Below the pieces are notes generated by a model. It saw only the letters and a list, made by a program, of their open reading frames with translations. It did no database searches and was not told where the DNA came from. Source: Entoloma clypeatum (Eukaryota > Basidiomycota > Agaricomycetes > Agaricales > Entolomataceae). From it: 64,000 nt of DNA. Below, piece after piece: positions 11,637 to 23,700 of the stretch; positions within the stretch are counted from its first letter, which is position 1; every line of letters starts with the position of its first letter. The position numbers were made by a program, and so were the translations under genes. The stretch is from positions 1,240,001-1,304,000 of the forward strand of contig OY751494.1 of NCBI GenBank assembly GCA_963565915.1, given 5' to 3'.

Positions 11637-12836
11637 CATTGGATGGATACCAGTAGCTTTAAATGCTGCTTTGATGGTTTCTGGAGTAAATGCATGGAGA
11701 TAAGCAGACCCAAGGACTTGGCAGAAATCTTCCTTGTCAACACCATGCTTGTGGAGGTTCTCAAATATGCTGATTTCCTCCTTCCAGGCTTGCTTCATTT
11801 TTGCAAAGCAAACAACATCGAGTCCCTGAAGTGCATGTGTGCAGTGTGGTGGATAACCAATCACTTCGATGTTGTTGGCTATGCAGTACTTGAGGAGGTC
11901 AGCTGTGTAGTGGGAACTGTGGCCATCCATCACCAGAACATGGGTCTCACCAGTGGCTTTCTTGCGCGTCCGTGGGTCGAAGTCCAATCCAATGCAATCC
12001 CGCCATCTGTCCACCCATTTTCTGATACACAAAGCCTGTTTTTCATCAAGAATAGAAGTCAATTTGGACACATGGATACATACAAAGCTTCACTGATATT
12101 GTTTTCCCCCCATTTCTTCAAGAAATTCTTTCCCTTGAATATTATCGTAGGTCTGAGTGCCGTTCCATCTGCGCAGATTGTTACAAGAACAGTCACATTC
12201 TCTCGATTTGCACTGCCTGATTTATGCTGGATTTTTGACCCCCTCCGCCCAACAACTCGTTGAGTTCCTTGGTTTGATGGAGGGAACCCACTCTCATCCA
12301 TTCCATAGATATTGTGCTCCTTGATCCCTTTGTCAACCAACTGCTCCTTGATGAGCTCAAACCATGCCCTGACCACCTCTGGATTCAATGCTTTGGCTCT
12401 TTCTGTGGCCAATGGACTGGACCAGTGTGTTTGCAACTCATCGCGGTACTGGTCTAAAAAATGTGCAACCCAGTTTTCTCCAACAGGCTCTCCTGGAGTT
12501 TCACAGCCAGCAATGATAGCATTTGCATGCTCTCAAATGTTGGCTAATGATAGCAGAAGTCCACGATCTGCAAACAGGGTGATGAAATCCACGAGAACAC
12601 ATTCCTCAGCAGCTGTCAATTTGCATTTTGATGTTTTAAACACACTCAGAGAGCACCCTCCCTTGATCAGATTACCCAATGTCCTATAGTTAACACTGTG
12701 CTCCTCTGCAATTGGGCAAAGACGGTGTCGTTTTGTCCCTGCAGGCTTCTCTTGCTCACGATGATATGCATCAATCGTTGCTTGGTGTTTTGCATTCACA
12801 GTCCTGTGCTGTAACAGCTTTTGACACACTTGGAAA
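11622..12836 (-). pseudogene. pogo/Tigger-like DDE transposase, N-terminal and catalytic part
   Basis: Three minus-strand segments form one broken gene. 12533-12836 encodes a CENP-B-like helix-turn-helix region (KRHRLCPIAEEHSVNYRTL; LTAAEECVLVDF) and runs through a TGA (about 12534) into the next segment. 12059-12436 contains THWSSPLATERA and the first catalytic Asp in NIYGMDESGFPP. 11622-12010 has the second Asp in VLVMDGHSSHYT and the third in HCTHALQGLDVVCFAKMK. A likely 48-nt intron (GTATGT...AG, about 12017-12064) joins the first catalytic segment to a frame reading SENGWTDGG, a hallmark of the family, followed by a frameshift just before FDPRTRKKA. The frame breaks off after GIHP; the missing C-terminus lies at 2941-3960. 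I found no terminal inverted repeats. Confidence 0.8.
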
Positions 12837-13639
12837 GAGCTCTGGCACCCATCTTTAATGCCCCAAACAGGAAGGTACTGCTCAAGAAATCAGGTGGAAC
12901 AGGTTACGGCAGTCCGGGGTTGGAGGAATCAGGTGTGAATGAGGCACACAGATGAGGCTGTCACCCTTTGTCACGCTTGGGCATGCTTTGGGCGTGGTTT
13001 CTTATGGAACCCTCCCCCCTCCTGCAATGCTCTCTCAATTACTGTTGTTTCTTCACAAATCACTAGTAATTCATGTTAACTATCCATAGAAACCTTTTCA
13101 GGGGTGAGAATTGGCTGAGGAGGTTGATACTTTCCAATCTAAAAAGCTCATTGAGTAGATTTTCCCACATTGAGACACTCTCCCACTTCTATCAACTCAG
13201 TCGCGAAACGGATTACCATGAGATTTTGACAGTATGTTGATCTGATATTATTGCATCTGCCAGTAAGAGGAATAAGAGTCTCACACCAAATTGAAGGAGC
13301 CATGCCCCGGTGTGAAAGGGAATGGGGGTGTGAAAAGGAGTGGTGGAACACTGTAAGATTCAGAACCAAACACTAACCAAACATTCAACCAACTAGTTCG
13401 GCGGAGTTGGAAATGACTTCAGATATTCCTTTGGCATCATTCTCACCATTGTACAACACTACGAGCCCTCCGCCTCTCTGGAAACTTACGACTGGGCGGC
13501 TGCCACTACTCTGACAACCAGTAACAACTGATGACTCTATTTTCAATGGTGCCATCCATCCCTCCATACTATAGCCGGACATTGCCTTGAAAGGCGACAT
13601 TGTCAGGATGTTCTTCGCCAGGGGATGACAGCTGGCTAC
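12837..13639. other. No gene recognised
   Basis: Contains the probable upstream flank of the transposase gene. A minus-strand open frame at 13385-13687 has no family I recognise and lacks support. Confidence 0.4.
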
Positions 13640-14040
13640 TGCCCCAACGGACACGTCTCGCCCCCACTGCCCCCCTCCCGCACCCAACGGCCCCCAGAAC
13701 GGCCGTCTATCACCGCCAATGACCGTCTCTCATGCCAACAGCTGCCTCTCGCCGCCAACACCCTTCACTTTTGCTGCCAACACCACACAACGGCCACCTC
13801 TCACCGCCAACACCCTACAGTCAGCGCCCAATGGCTCCACTCGTGCCCAATGGCCGACTTTCACACCCAATGCCACGACTCGCCCCCTCTCACCCCCAAC
13901 GCCCTCCACTCGCGCCCAATGGCCCCCACATGTGCCCAACGGCCGCCACTCATGCCCAATGGCCAACTCTCATGCCCCACGGCCATGACTTGCCCCCAAG
14001 GGCCGTCTCTCCTGCCCACCGCCCTGAACGGTTGCGTATC
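13640..14040. repeat. 20-bp GC-rich minisatellite, array 1
   Basis: Degenerate tandem units of 20 bp built on CCCAA(C/T)GGCC plus a CT-rich half. Period checked by counting from one CCCAA to the next between 13840 and 14000. Every reading frame is open on both strands because the unit lacks stops, so ORFs here are artefacts. The same unit forms array 2 at 37265-37950, in the same orientation. Confidence 0.8.
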
Positions 14041-15149
14041 GCGCCCCACTTGCACCTGGAAGAGGGGATGGGGCTTGGAGGATGGGGCTGTAGTATGACG
14101 TGTGCGGCACACATCTCATAGTTTTTTTTTGTAGTTTAATTGCATTTTTTTGGTCTACTGCGAACATCCACGCAGGAACCCCAACCCGTCGCTACCCACG
14201 GGTCGATGGGTTGTTACCCGTGCGGGTACAGGTATGGGTCACCATTGTTGTACCTGAGGAGTACCTGTGCCATTGCCTAGTGACACTGGGAGATGGCTTC
14301 AACAGGCTGGTGACTCGTGAGGTGAATTCATTTCCTACATAGAGTCCTACTGCCCATGTCTACACAAACCTATTTTTATTCTCCAAGTAATTCAAAGTCA
14401 ATATGTACCAGCCATAAAGATGTGAATAGTTTATCCAGCTGAAGATACTCAAGCCGTCACTTCGAAAGCTGAAGCTGCTCAAAGATGTACACATGCAAGC
14501 TGAAGATGATCAAAGCTGCCTGTGCCCAAGCTGAAGATGCTCAAAGATGCCCATTCAAAAGCTGAAGCTGCTAAAGCAACTTTTGCCAAAATGCTGATGT
14601 AGGCTGGGCATTAAATCGTTCGCAAGATACAAGTCAAAATGTATGTCTTCGCTTCCATATATCGCCCTTCAGGACCATGATAGTGGTGGGATGTCAGCAT
14701 AGTTGTGACATGGCCGGCGCACATAAACATGTGCCAGTGCTATCGATGTTGGTGTGGTCATGGTTGGGTCATGGTTGTGAAATTTCGAGAACAAAAAAAT
14801 TGGTAAGTGGTAAGCACTTCCAAAATGGGAGATTTACACTGCCATTTGTATAAAATGTGACGGGAACATTGTTGGGAATGCTGGTTGTCACGTTTAGCCC
14901 CAATATAGATAGAACCTGGATGGGGATGTTTCGGGGATGTGTCCAAACACAGCCCGTGTTGGGGTGGGCGACATCGTGGCTGCAGTTGTCACTGAACAGC
15001 TGTGTACACGTTGGGCTGTCAAAACCTTTTCAAAAAAGCTGCTGCAGACCTGCAGACCAGCTTAGCTGGAGTTTTCTCCCTACATATCTACTGTATTTCT
15101 AACTCCCACTGCTCAACCTCACCCGACATATCATTGGCACCTGGCAGCC
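14041..15149. other. No gene recognised; AAGCTGAAG repeat block
   Basis: Between 14430 and 14600 a motif of the type AAGCTGAAGATGCTCAAAGATG recurs four or five times at about 35-40 bp spacing. The rest has T-runs and ACCCACGGGT-type palindromes near 14190 but no gene. Confidence 0.45.
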
Positions 15150-18100
15150 TCAAACAACATCCATGGTGTCCTCATCGACTTGGACAGCCTGGGTCTCGTT
15201 ATCCTGTATGCGTTTTCGCTTTTGGCGGATAGGAACTCCTCTAATTAGACTCTCTGCTTGTGTAGCTGCTACTGCCGTTTTCTCTGCCGTGGCCTTCCTT
15301 CTTCCAGCTGCTTTCAATGCTGTTGCCGTTTGCTTGGAATCCTGCATAATGTGGAGCTTCTGTGCTATGTGATCATGATGTGCTCGCCGGTCCGCTGCAT
15401 ATGATATTGGAACTGTCAGGTCTCGGGGAAGGACAGCTCAGATGAGATGCACGTTATGGAATGCATGAGTGTTAATGAGGTACACGTCAAGAGGTTTGTG
15501 CTCTATGTATTTTTCTGTCACACCTGATTCAACACGTTCTTGTAAAACGGCCTGCTTTCCCAATGCTGTACAACCTGCCTGGCGACAATCATGTTGGACA
15601 TTGTAGTTGAAAAGTATGGACTGTGTGTGTCATTGAGTGTTGAAAAGCCTTCCAGAAAGCTGTCAATTACTGACCGTGGTAGAAATAACAACAAATCTCT
15701 TCTCGTTAAGTCGACGTCTCAAGATCGGCATACCAAATAAATCGTGGCGGTTGGAGGCAACTTGGAACACGTCGAGAATGACCAAGGATGACTGGCCACT
15801 CGTATCCTGCAGGATATCGAGGATGCGGCCTGTGATAGGGGGCTCTGACTGGTGTCGCGCAGTCGGGTTTCAGTCAGCTTTACAATGCGAAGGCAGGAAT
15901 GTACTGACTAATAACGGTGAATTGGTGTAAATCCAGGCTCCAACCTTGCACTCATCTTGAGACTGTGCAATGGTATGTTTTCCACGATACCAGAGGGTGC
16001 TCGAGTTGTTGTCAACGAGGTTGGGTGAATTGAGAGCCTCAACTCCAGCTGTCTCGCTCCATTGCAATGTGGTGCGGGACGGAATCTTGTTATCTTCGCC
16101 ACATTTGAGAGGTAGAAGCTTGATAGTACCTGCTCACATATGATGAGTCAATGAATACCTTACGAAGGGATCAGTGTCTGTGCTTGCTCACCAACAGCTA
16201 GTGTTGTATTCTTTGACCACCCAATCAATGCTTGTAAGACTTTGTCCGTGGTGATAAAATCACGGACTGAGTGTCCTGAACAAGCCCATCCTCCATCTGT
16301 TGCAGTCCACCAACCTCCAGAAAGTAAATGCTTAACAGTTTCTTGCTCAGCGAGCTGATGAGCAATATCATGGCTTGGTGCAAGATGGTTTGATAGTACC
16401 GAACAATAGCGAAAAATTGCATTTGAAGCATTCAAAAACTTCAGTAGCAACACCCACCAAGGGGCCAAATCGAATGATATCTTCCTGGAGATGACCTAGG
16501 AGGTGATATTTAATCTTTGAAATAATCTTTGAAGGGTCAACAAGGGCTGCAATATCAGGGACATTGGCCGCGGCCGTCTCGATGTCTCCCTGCAATCCCA
16601 AATTAATGAGTATTAAACTATAGGCCATGGCAGTTCCATAAAGCCAACTCACAACATATTCATCAAGGTTCCGGATTTCGGGAAACCATAACAGAGCTGC
16701 CAATTCGCCAATTGCTTTCATGAGGAGAAACTGTGTATTGTCTATGAGATCATAAACATGGAATGTGTTCACCTGAACCAATGTCTTCAATTGACGGCCA
16801 ATCAGTGAGTTTGCATATTGCATGATGTAACCTGCTCGGATAGGGTGGATTGAGAGACCAGATGTTTCGGTTCCCTGAAGTCGTGCTGTATATACTTTCT
16901 GTTGTACCACTGTCCACGATGAATGTGACCCATGCCAGATATACTTAACCACACCAAGCAATATCGTATGAAGGATTTCAACAGGTGTATTGCAAGATGG
17001 ATCAAAACCTAGAGGATATGTCATTCCATATAATATTTAGGCTGAGATTACAAAGCGGCACACCAGGCATCATCAGAAATGAATTATATATTGCTGGTTT
17101 ATTTGCGTTGACCCATTCCATCAGCTCGGTCTGGATTTCACAGACTGGTCGAGAAGGTTGAAGCTTTTGCATGCTTCGTGCTCTAACAATAAGCTCATCA
17201 ATCCAATACTGAGTAAATGTGTCTTTGACACCGGTTTTTGTCTGCAAATCCTTTACATCCTGAGCCACTCCCAGGCATGCAGCACGAAGTTGCTCCTCCA
17301 CCTTCAAAAGAGTGTCATCTGAGGAACGGAGAACACCAGACTGTTCTCATATCGGTTAAATTCTTTAGTAGGATCAAGATTCACGGCGTGCACATACAGA
17401 AAAAAAAGCATGAAATCCATCACATGTTTTCCGGACTTTTTGTGTTCTGTCCAGCTCACACTTGCGACAGGGGTGGTTTCCATTCCCCCCGATATGACCA
17501 CATGTCTCACTCTGAGAAGGATTATCTCCAGGTGCACAGTTACACTGAATTTTGAATCATGTCTGGAGTCCGTTGGACGTGTTTCGGACTTTGACTGGTG
17601 CACGATGTGTTTCCCTATTTTGATTAGAGATCCATCATTGACTCAATGACTCGGGGGACTCATGGATTACCACTCACTCAATGATTTCTTTGATCCCTTG
17701 GAATTGCTCTGGGACACTTGCATGTGTCGAGGTTGATACGAAGTGTATGTGAATCTGTTGATTGAGGAGCTTGCATGGCAGGTTTTGGTGAGTAATATAA
17801 GTATTCCAGTGCTTATTCCAGTTTTTTGACCGATTACCGGAGACATCATCCCTGAAAACATCAATAAAACTGGTGTATATTGGGTCGCCCTCAGCCAGTG
17901 CATGATCGGGATTGGGCATGTGTGACGGATGCCTGGCATTAACAGTTTCGAATGACCACTTTGGCATCATGTGGTCCACCTCGATATCTGGCATGTTTCT
18001 TATCAAATCCTTGGCATTAATAAGGACAGTGTGGTCGTCTCTGATTGTTGCCAGCTTCTATGCCCTGCCTCAGCATCCACCACAAGGTAAGAATTTCATG

Positions 18101-18716
18101 GGACTCACTGTCATTTCGTATTTAACCTCCCACACATCGGCCCACATTCCTCCCCTCTCATCCTCGAGCCATCGCACTGGCACAACCATTCTACCATCTG
18201 TAAGTATGGCCGGCTCGTCGATGAAGTAATGGACATACTGCCCAGCATTGTACATGGGACTCAACACATGGCGGTCAACTTCGTGCCGCCATTTTTGGGC
18301 GTGCCATATCTCGGAGATCACACCGTTTTCTGGGATCACAGGATATCGCCGGATATGTGGACTTACGAGTGGGTTCATCCAGTCCTGATGTATGTCAGAA
18401 TCAGTGTGTTTGCATGTTGAGAAGTGGCAGAAAACTCATGTTTGCTATTAGCGTCTGAGGATTGTTGAAAGAGAACGCGGTTCCTTTTGGCGACATCCAG
18501 TTTATTGTGGGAACACCACTCTTGCATCAGACATTGCGCTGAACCTTTTGCAGGGCATCAAATGATGGAACGTGCTTCATGCCAATGTGCCACAACAACC
18601 ATAGGAGAGCCTTCATCAAGGAGCCCGAGATATGGAGACGAGGCAAGTTATCTATCGTATCCAAGAGAAATAAGAGTTTTAATTTATATGGATGCCAGGC
18701 ATTTGAATCAGAATAT

Positions 18717-19105
18717 TGTTACGGACTTACCGGTTTGTATGCTACGCACTTTTTCCTTGCATCGTACCTTTGTCATTTCTTTGACTCATCGGACCGCTTA
18801 TTCATTTACCTTTACTCTACCATTCTCCTTTAGTATACTTCGCTCCCGCGCTGACTCGCTTTCCGCAGCTGTCTGACTCATTCCGCAGTCAGCTTACTCA
18901 TTAGTGCATAGCCTTCCGCAGTCGCCTTACTCATGCGCACTGCCTTCCGCAGTTACTGACTCATTCGCTACCGCTCATAAGTCAGTACTATATAAACCTC
19001 ATGTACCATAGCTACATTCCTTAGATTTAGCAATCACTTTGCTCTTCGCCTTTCCACTTCCTGCATACTCTGCCCGAACCTTGGAACGGTTTGTTAAGCA
19101 TAACA
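18717..19105 (+). repeat. G1-2 5' LTR (389 bp) with TATA and mRNA start box
   Basis: Starts TGTTACGGAC and ends CATAACA. TATA-like TATATAAA at about 18989-18996, and the AGATTTAGCAA box at about 19023-19033, the likely 5' end of the RNA. U3 carries repeated CCGCAGT and TGACTCA (Gcn4/AP-1 consensus) motifs. The upstream U3 is 'type B', while the repeat-rich middle resembles that of G1-3 rather than its own 3' LTR. Confidence 0.92.
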
Positions 19106-19107
19106 AG

Positions 19108-19118
19108 TTGCTAAATCT
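19108..19118 (+). promoter_or_regulatory. G1-2 self-priming primer-binding site
   Basis: TTGCTAAATCT, two bases after the LTR, is the perfect 11-nt complement of AGATTTAGCAA in the LTR. No tRNA 3' end is needed to explain it. Confidence 0.78.
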
Positions 19119-19124
19119 CATTAG

Positions 19125-19896
19125 GTTCGCCCAGAGCGAAGAGAGCAACTACCAGACGAGTCAAGACGTCGCGCTTCTTTGAAGACTTCATCAGTAACCC
19201 ATTCAGCACGCCAGAAGCCCGACAGGAGGAGCTAAGTCCTCGAGACAGTATCGATTTTACGCTTATCCAGCAGTACATCGAATCGGAGATCTGTCGCATC
19301 CTACAGCAGGTGCTTGACAAAGAACTAGACAACGACGAGCATCGCCCCCACGGCGAGATAGCAGAGAGCATCCATCTTGCTCGGCAACACCAGATCGCGC
19401 GTTACAACGCCCGACAGAACAAACTCGAAAGCTTTCGCGTTCAAGAAGGACCTCAGACAGGTCGGATCACAGAGATCAGAGAGTTTATCGGTGTCCAGAC
19501 AACCGTTATCAGAAGATTGATTAGGACGCTCACATCGAGACGTCCCAGAGCCACATCATCACGTCTTACTCGAAGCAGCAGATCTACGCCCACTTCACCA
19601 TTGAAGAACAACAGACCGAGTACAACCACTGGGCACAAAACGAGAGACTTGACCCCTTCTCGAGACCAACAGACGCGCAGGAACAGAGATTCCTTAGAGA
19701 TTTACAGAGGAAATACTCTGAATGTTTTGCCACCGATTCCGCCGACGAGTCCCCTGATGAATTTACTTTTGACTCCGCGCAGTCAGATATCGAACAGACG
19801 CCTAGAACAGGGACTCATTTTCAATTCTTACCTGTATCCCGAACCCCATCTTCATCCCAACAACCCGACTCCTCTTCTCCTCCGCAGACTCAAAAC
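19125..19896 (+). other. G1-2 leader ORF region
   Basis: A frame without stops runs from about 19120 to 20071 and contains RFFEDFIS, TLIQQYIESEICRILQQ and ARQHQIARYNARQNK. No ATG is present near its beginning. The gag frame is -1 relative to it and is open from 19525, giving 124 codons upstream of the gag ATG; TAG at 19522-19524 closes it further up, but in G1-1 this codon is TGG. Which frame is used is not settled by sequence. Confidence 0.5.
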
Positions 19897-20763
19897 ATGG
19901 CAGAAGCTCCGGCTGTACAAACAATGGATACATCCAAGATCATCAAGGATCCTGGGATGTTCAAGGACAGATACACCTTTGACGAGTGGTGGAAAGCCAC
20001 CAAACTATACATCAGGTTCCAAAAGAGCCTCACAGACGATCAGAAGATTCTTGCGGTGTTATCCCGCATGATGGAAGGGTCCGGCAGACACTGGGCCAGT
20101 AACAAGTTAGACGCTCTTACCGCTGACAACGAGAACATCACCTGGCTAGGTTTTTCTGATGATATCACCACACGATTCTCCATCGCCAACAAGTCCGTCG
20201 CTGCCAAAGCGAGACTCGAAGTCCTGAAACAAGAGAAACACACTGTTGATGAGTTCTTGGATGAATTTGAAGAACTCTTGGGACTGTCAAACCTTGGCGA
20301 AGAAACTGGGAAATACATCCTAGAGAAAAACGTCAACCGCAGAATCTCTGAACAAGTGGCTAGCGATGGCAAGACGTACACCGATTACGCAAAGGAGATC
20401 CGAAACAAGGGACGACAGATGGAAGGACACGCACTGGTCATCCGAGGTGGCGGCGACATGCGCACCAGATTGGGTACCACTTATGGTGGTCAGGGCAAAG
20501 CCATGGAGATCGACAAAGCAGGAGTAGCCCGTTGCTACAACTGTCAACCCTTCAGTCATCTGGCTAAAGACTGTAGCGCTCCAAAGAAGAAAGATGGTCG
20601 CAAGTGTTTCAACTGTGACCAAGAAGGCCATATCGTGCGCAACTGCCGCAAGCCGAAGAAGAACTCCGGAAGGGTTAGGAAGGTGTCCGAAGAAGATGCC
20701 GAGAATGATGAAACCACAATCTTAGAAGCCGACGAGAAGGATTTTCCCGAAGGGTCCGATTAA
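19897..20763 (+). CDS. gag: G1-2 Gag, 288 aa
   Basis: Complete ORF. Residues about 15-160 form the capsid-like helical domain (MFKDRYTFDEWWKATKLYIR; TVDEFLDEFEELLGL). Two CCHC zinc knuckles follow at residues 213-226 (CYNCQPFSHLAKDC, with Phe-Ser where Gly is usual) and 237-250 (CFNCDQEGHIVRNC), then a basic and finally an acidic tail. It packages the element RNA into virus-like particles in the cytoplasm. Pol opens in the -1 frame from 20712, a 52-nt overlap with the end of gag. ATG chosen because the first residues are conserved in G1-1, G1-3 and G1-4. Confidence 0.9.
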   Translation: MAEAPAVQTMDTSKIIKDPGMFKDRYTFDEWWKATKLYIRFQKSLTDDQKILAVLSRMMEGSGRHWASNKLDALTADNENITWLGFSDDITTRFSIANKSVAAKARLEVLKQEKHTVDEFLDEFEELLGLSNLGEETGKYILEKNVNRRISEQVASDGKTYTDYAKEIRNKGRQMEGHALVIRGGGDMRTRLGTTYGGQGKAMEIDKAGVARCYNCQPFSHLAKDCSAPKKKDGRKCFNCDQEGHIVRNCRKPKKNSGRVRKVSEEDAENDETTILEADEKDFPEGSD

Positions 20764-23700
20764 ACGACGCTAAGTCGCGACCCTTATCTATTAAACGGAC
20801 TTGCTTGCGTTGTATGACTGCAGACAATAGAACCTATGTCATCCCTGCCAAGCGAGCCGCTGCGTCGACTAAGATTGTGAAGGGAGATAAACCTCCGAAA
20901 AGACGAGAAATCAGGCTGTTAGCGCAGCTCAAAACACGATGAGGACCAAAGGTTATCCGACCTGAGGTTGACAGCGGATGTGAACGCACATGCATTCATC
21001 CCAGAATAGTATGTGAACAGAACCTCCCCACGCGAGGAATACCACCCATAGCAATTCTAAATGCGGATGGATCACCAAATCGACAACAGAAAGCGAGCCA
21101 ACTTGCCGAAGTCAAACTGGATTTGGGAGCACATCAGGAAACCATGGAAGCAATGGTACTGGACATTGGGAGGACGGACATGCTCTTGGGACATGACTGG
21201 TTGGTACACCACAACCCCACAATCAATTGGACAACCGGTGCGGTAACATTTAACCGGTGCCCAACAACATGTCGAACCAAACACTCGGATTTCAGGGTTA
21301 ACCTTGATGGTCGCAAACACCGGGTTCGCATGGTTGAGGTGCGCGACAAAGATGCACCCAAAAAGTCGGATCAGAAATGGAAGCCTGGAGACCCTATTTT
21401 GGAAGCTGTCACTCCCACACCACCTCCCACAACCAAACGACCCTCATATGTTGAACGATTTGCTCATCTCTTCGAGAAGGAGAACTTTGATAAGATCCCA
21501 AAGGAGAGGGAATGGGACCATGGTATTGAACTTACACCGGACGCACCAAAGGAACTAGGAGGAAATACATATCCTATGACACAAAAGGAACAAGAGGAAT
21601 TGGACGCATTCATTGACAAAGGTCTAGCAACAGGAAAGATCCGCCCGTCCAAATCCCCTTATGCCTCCCCTTGCTTCTTCATCAACAAGAAGGATGGCTC
21701 CAAACGATTGGTACAAGATTACCGCATGGTCAATAAATTCACGGTCAAAGACAAGTTCCCACTCCCACGAATATCCGATCTCTTGGACGTACTGAAAGAT
21801 GCGGTCTACTTCAATAAAATGGACATCATGTGGGGCTATAACAACGTCCGGATTAAGGAGGGCGATGAATGGAAAGCTGCCTTCCTCACCAGTCGAGGAT
21901 TGTTCAAACCATTGGTCATGTCTTTGCAATTCCCCGGGAACGTTCTCCCGAATGATGGCTAGTCTATTCCGGGACCAGATCTGCCGACGTATCTGCGTGA
22001 TCTACATGGATGACATCATGGTTATTGGTAAAACCAAGGAAGAACTCACGCGAAACACCAAAGAAATCCTACAGATCCTATCGGACAATGATTTGTTCCT
22101 AAAGGAGAAGAAGTGTTTATGGGAAGTAACGAAATGTCCTATATTGGGATATGTGGTTGGTGAGGGACGTGTCGAGATGGAAACTGAGAAGGTGGATACA
22201 ATTCAAAACTGGCGAGCACCCACATCAAAAAAGAAAGTTCAGAAGTTCCTTGGATTTGCTAACTTCTATCGACGATTTATTGAAGGGTACTCAAACATCG
22301 CAAAACCTCTCACCGCGCTCACAGGCGGTACAGCATTTACTTGGGGACCAACAGAGCAGCAAGCCTTTGAAGGTCTCATATGGGCAATTACATCGGCACC
22401 GGTCTTGGCATTACCGAAACCAGAGGGACAGTTCAGGGTTGAAACCGATGCATCAGGCTATGCAATTGGAGCAGTACTCTCTCAGAAGCAAAACGACAAA
22501 TGGCACCCCATCGCGTTCTTGTCGCGGACCATGTCCGCGGCCGAACAGAATTACGAGATATACGACAAGGAACTCCTGGCAGTCGTGGAAGCATTAAAAG
22601 ATTGGAGACACTATCTGCTCGAAGCCAGGGAATGTTTTGAAATCTTGACCGATCACAAGAACCTGGAATATTTCCGTCGCCCTCAGGACCTGAATCAATG
22701 ACAGCGACACTGGAAAATGAAGTTACAAGACTATGACTTCGAATTACGGCATGTGCCCGGCAAGACCAATGCGAAAGCGGACATCCTGTCACGCTTACCC
22801 TGGTATGAAGCGGAACTCGAACCACAGGACAGTGACCAGATGCTCAAGGAAGGACTATTCTTGAAACGGTTGGAATCAGAAGATGTGGTACAAATGGAGA
22901 TGTTCACGGAGGAACAATTCTTTGAAGGGGGTGAAACATCTGATTCCATCAAAATTGGAAACGTCACAACCATTGAAAATCCGTGGATCGCACGCATCAA
23001 GGGTTCAAACCGCATGGAGACAGAAGTAGCCCAGGGTCTAAAGAAGAATCCTCATTGGTATCAACAGGAAAACGGCATCACATATGCAGGCGAACGAGTC
23101 TATGTCCTGCCAGATCCACAATTACGACAAGAATTGATGTTCGAGTCACACAATGCACCAGTGGCCGGACATCCAGGACAGTACCGGACACATGAACTCC
23201 TCACTCGCACCTACTGGTGGCCTACCATACTGCATGATGTGAAGAAGTACGTGAAGGGTTGCGACACTTGTCAACGCAACAAGATTAACTGACAAAAGCA
23301 ACATGCTCCGCTTCATCCCCATGCAGCACCAAGTCACCCATGGGAAGACATAGGAATCGACGTTGTGGGACCGATACCAGAATCTGATGGAAAAAACGCA
23401 ATTCTGGTCATCACGGATAGACATTCAAAGATGCTTCACCTCATTCTGACAACCGTGGAACTATCGGCTGAAGGATTAGCCAAGATCTATCGGGATCAGA
23501 TATGGAAGCTTCATGGGATCCCCAAGAAGATCATCAGCGATAGGGGACCACAGTTCGCCGCGAAGTTCATGGAGATACTCTGCCGCATGTTAGGGATCAA
23601 GAGGAACCTGTCCACCGCATACCACCCACAGACTGATGGACAGGCCGAGCGATCACATCAGGAAACAGAAGCATTCTTACGAAACTTTGTCAACCACCTA

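Noticed and set aside
13625..14121. Pro/Asn-rich ORFs on both strands
   Set aside because: Same 20-bp minisatellite effect as at 37.3-37.9 kb.
20739..20763. Canonical -1 slippery heptamer at the gag-pol overlap
   Set aside because: No XXXYYYZ in the correct frame was found in 20712-20763, so I do not annotate a frameshift site.
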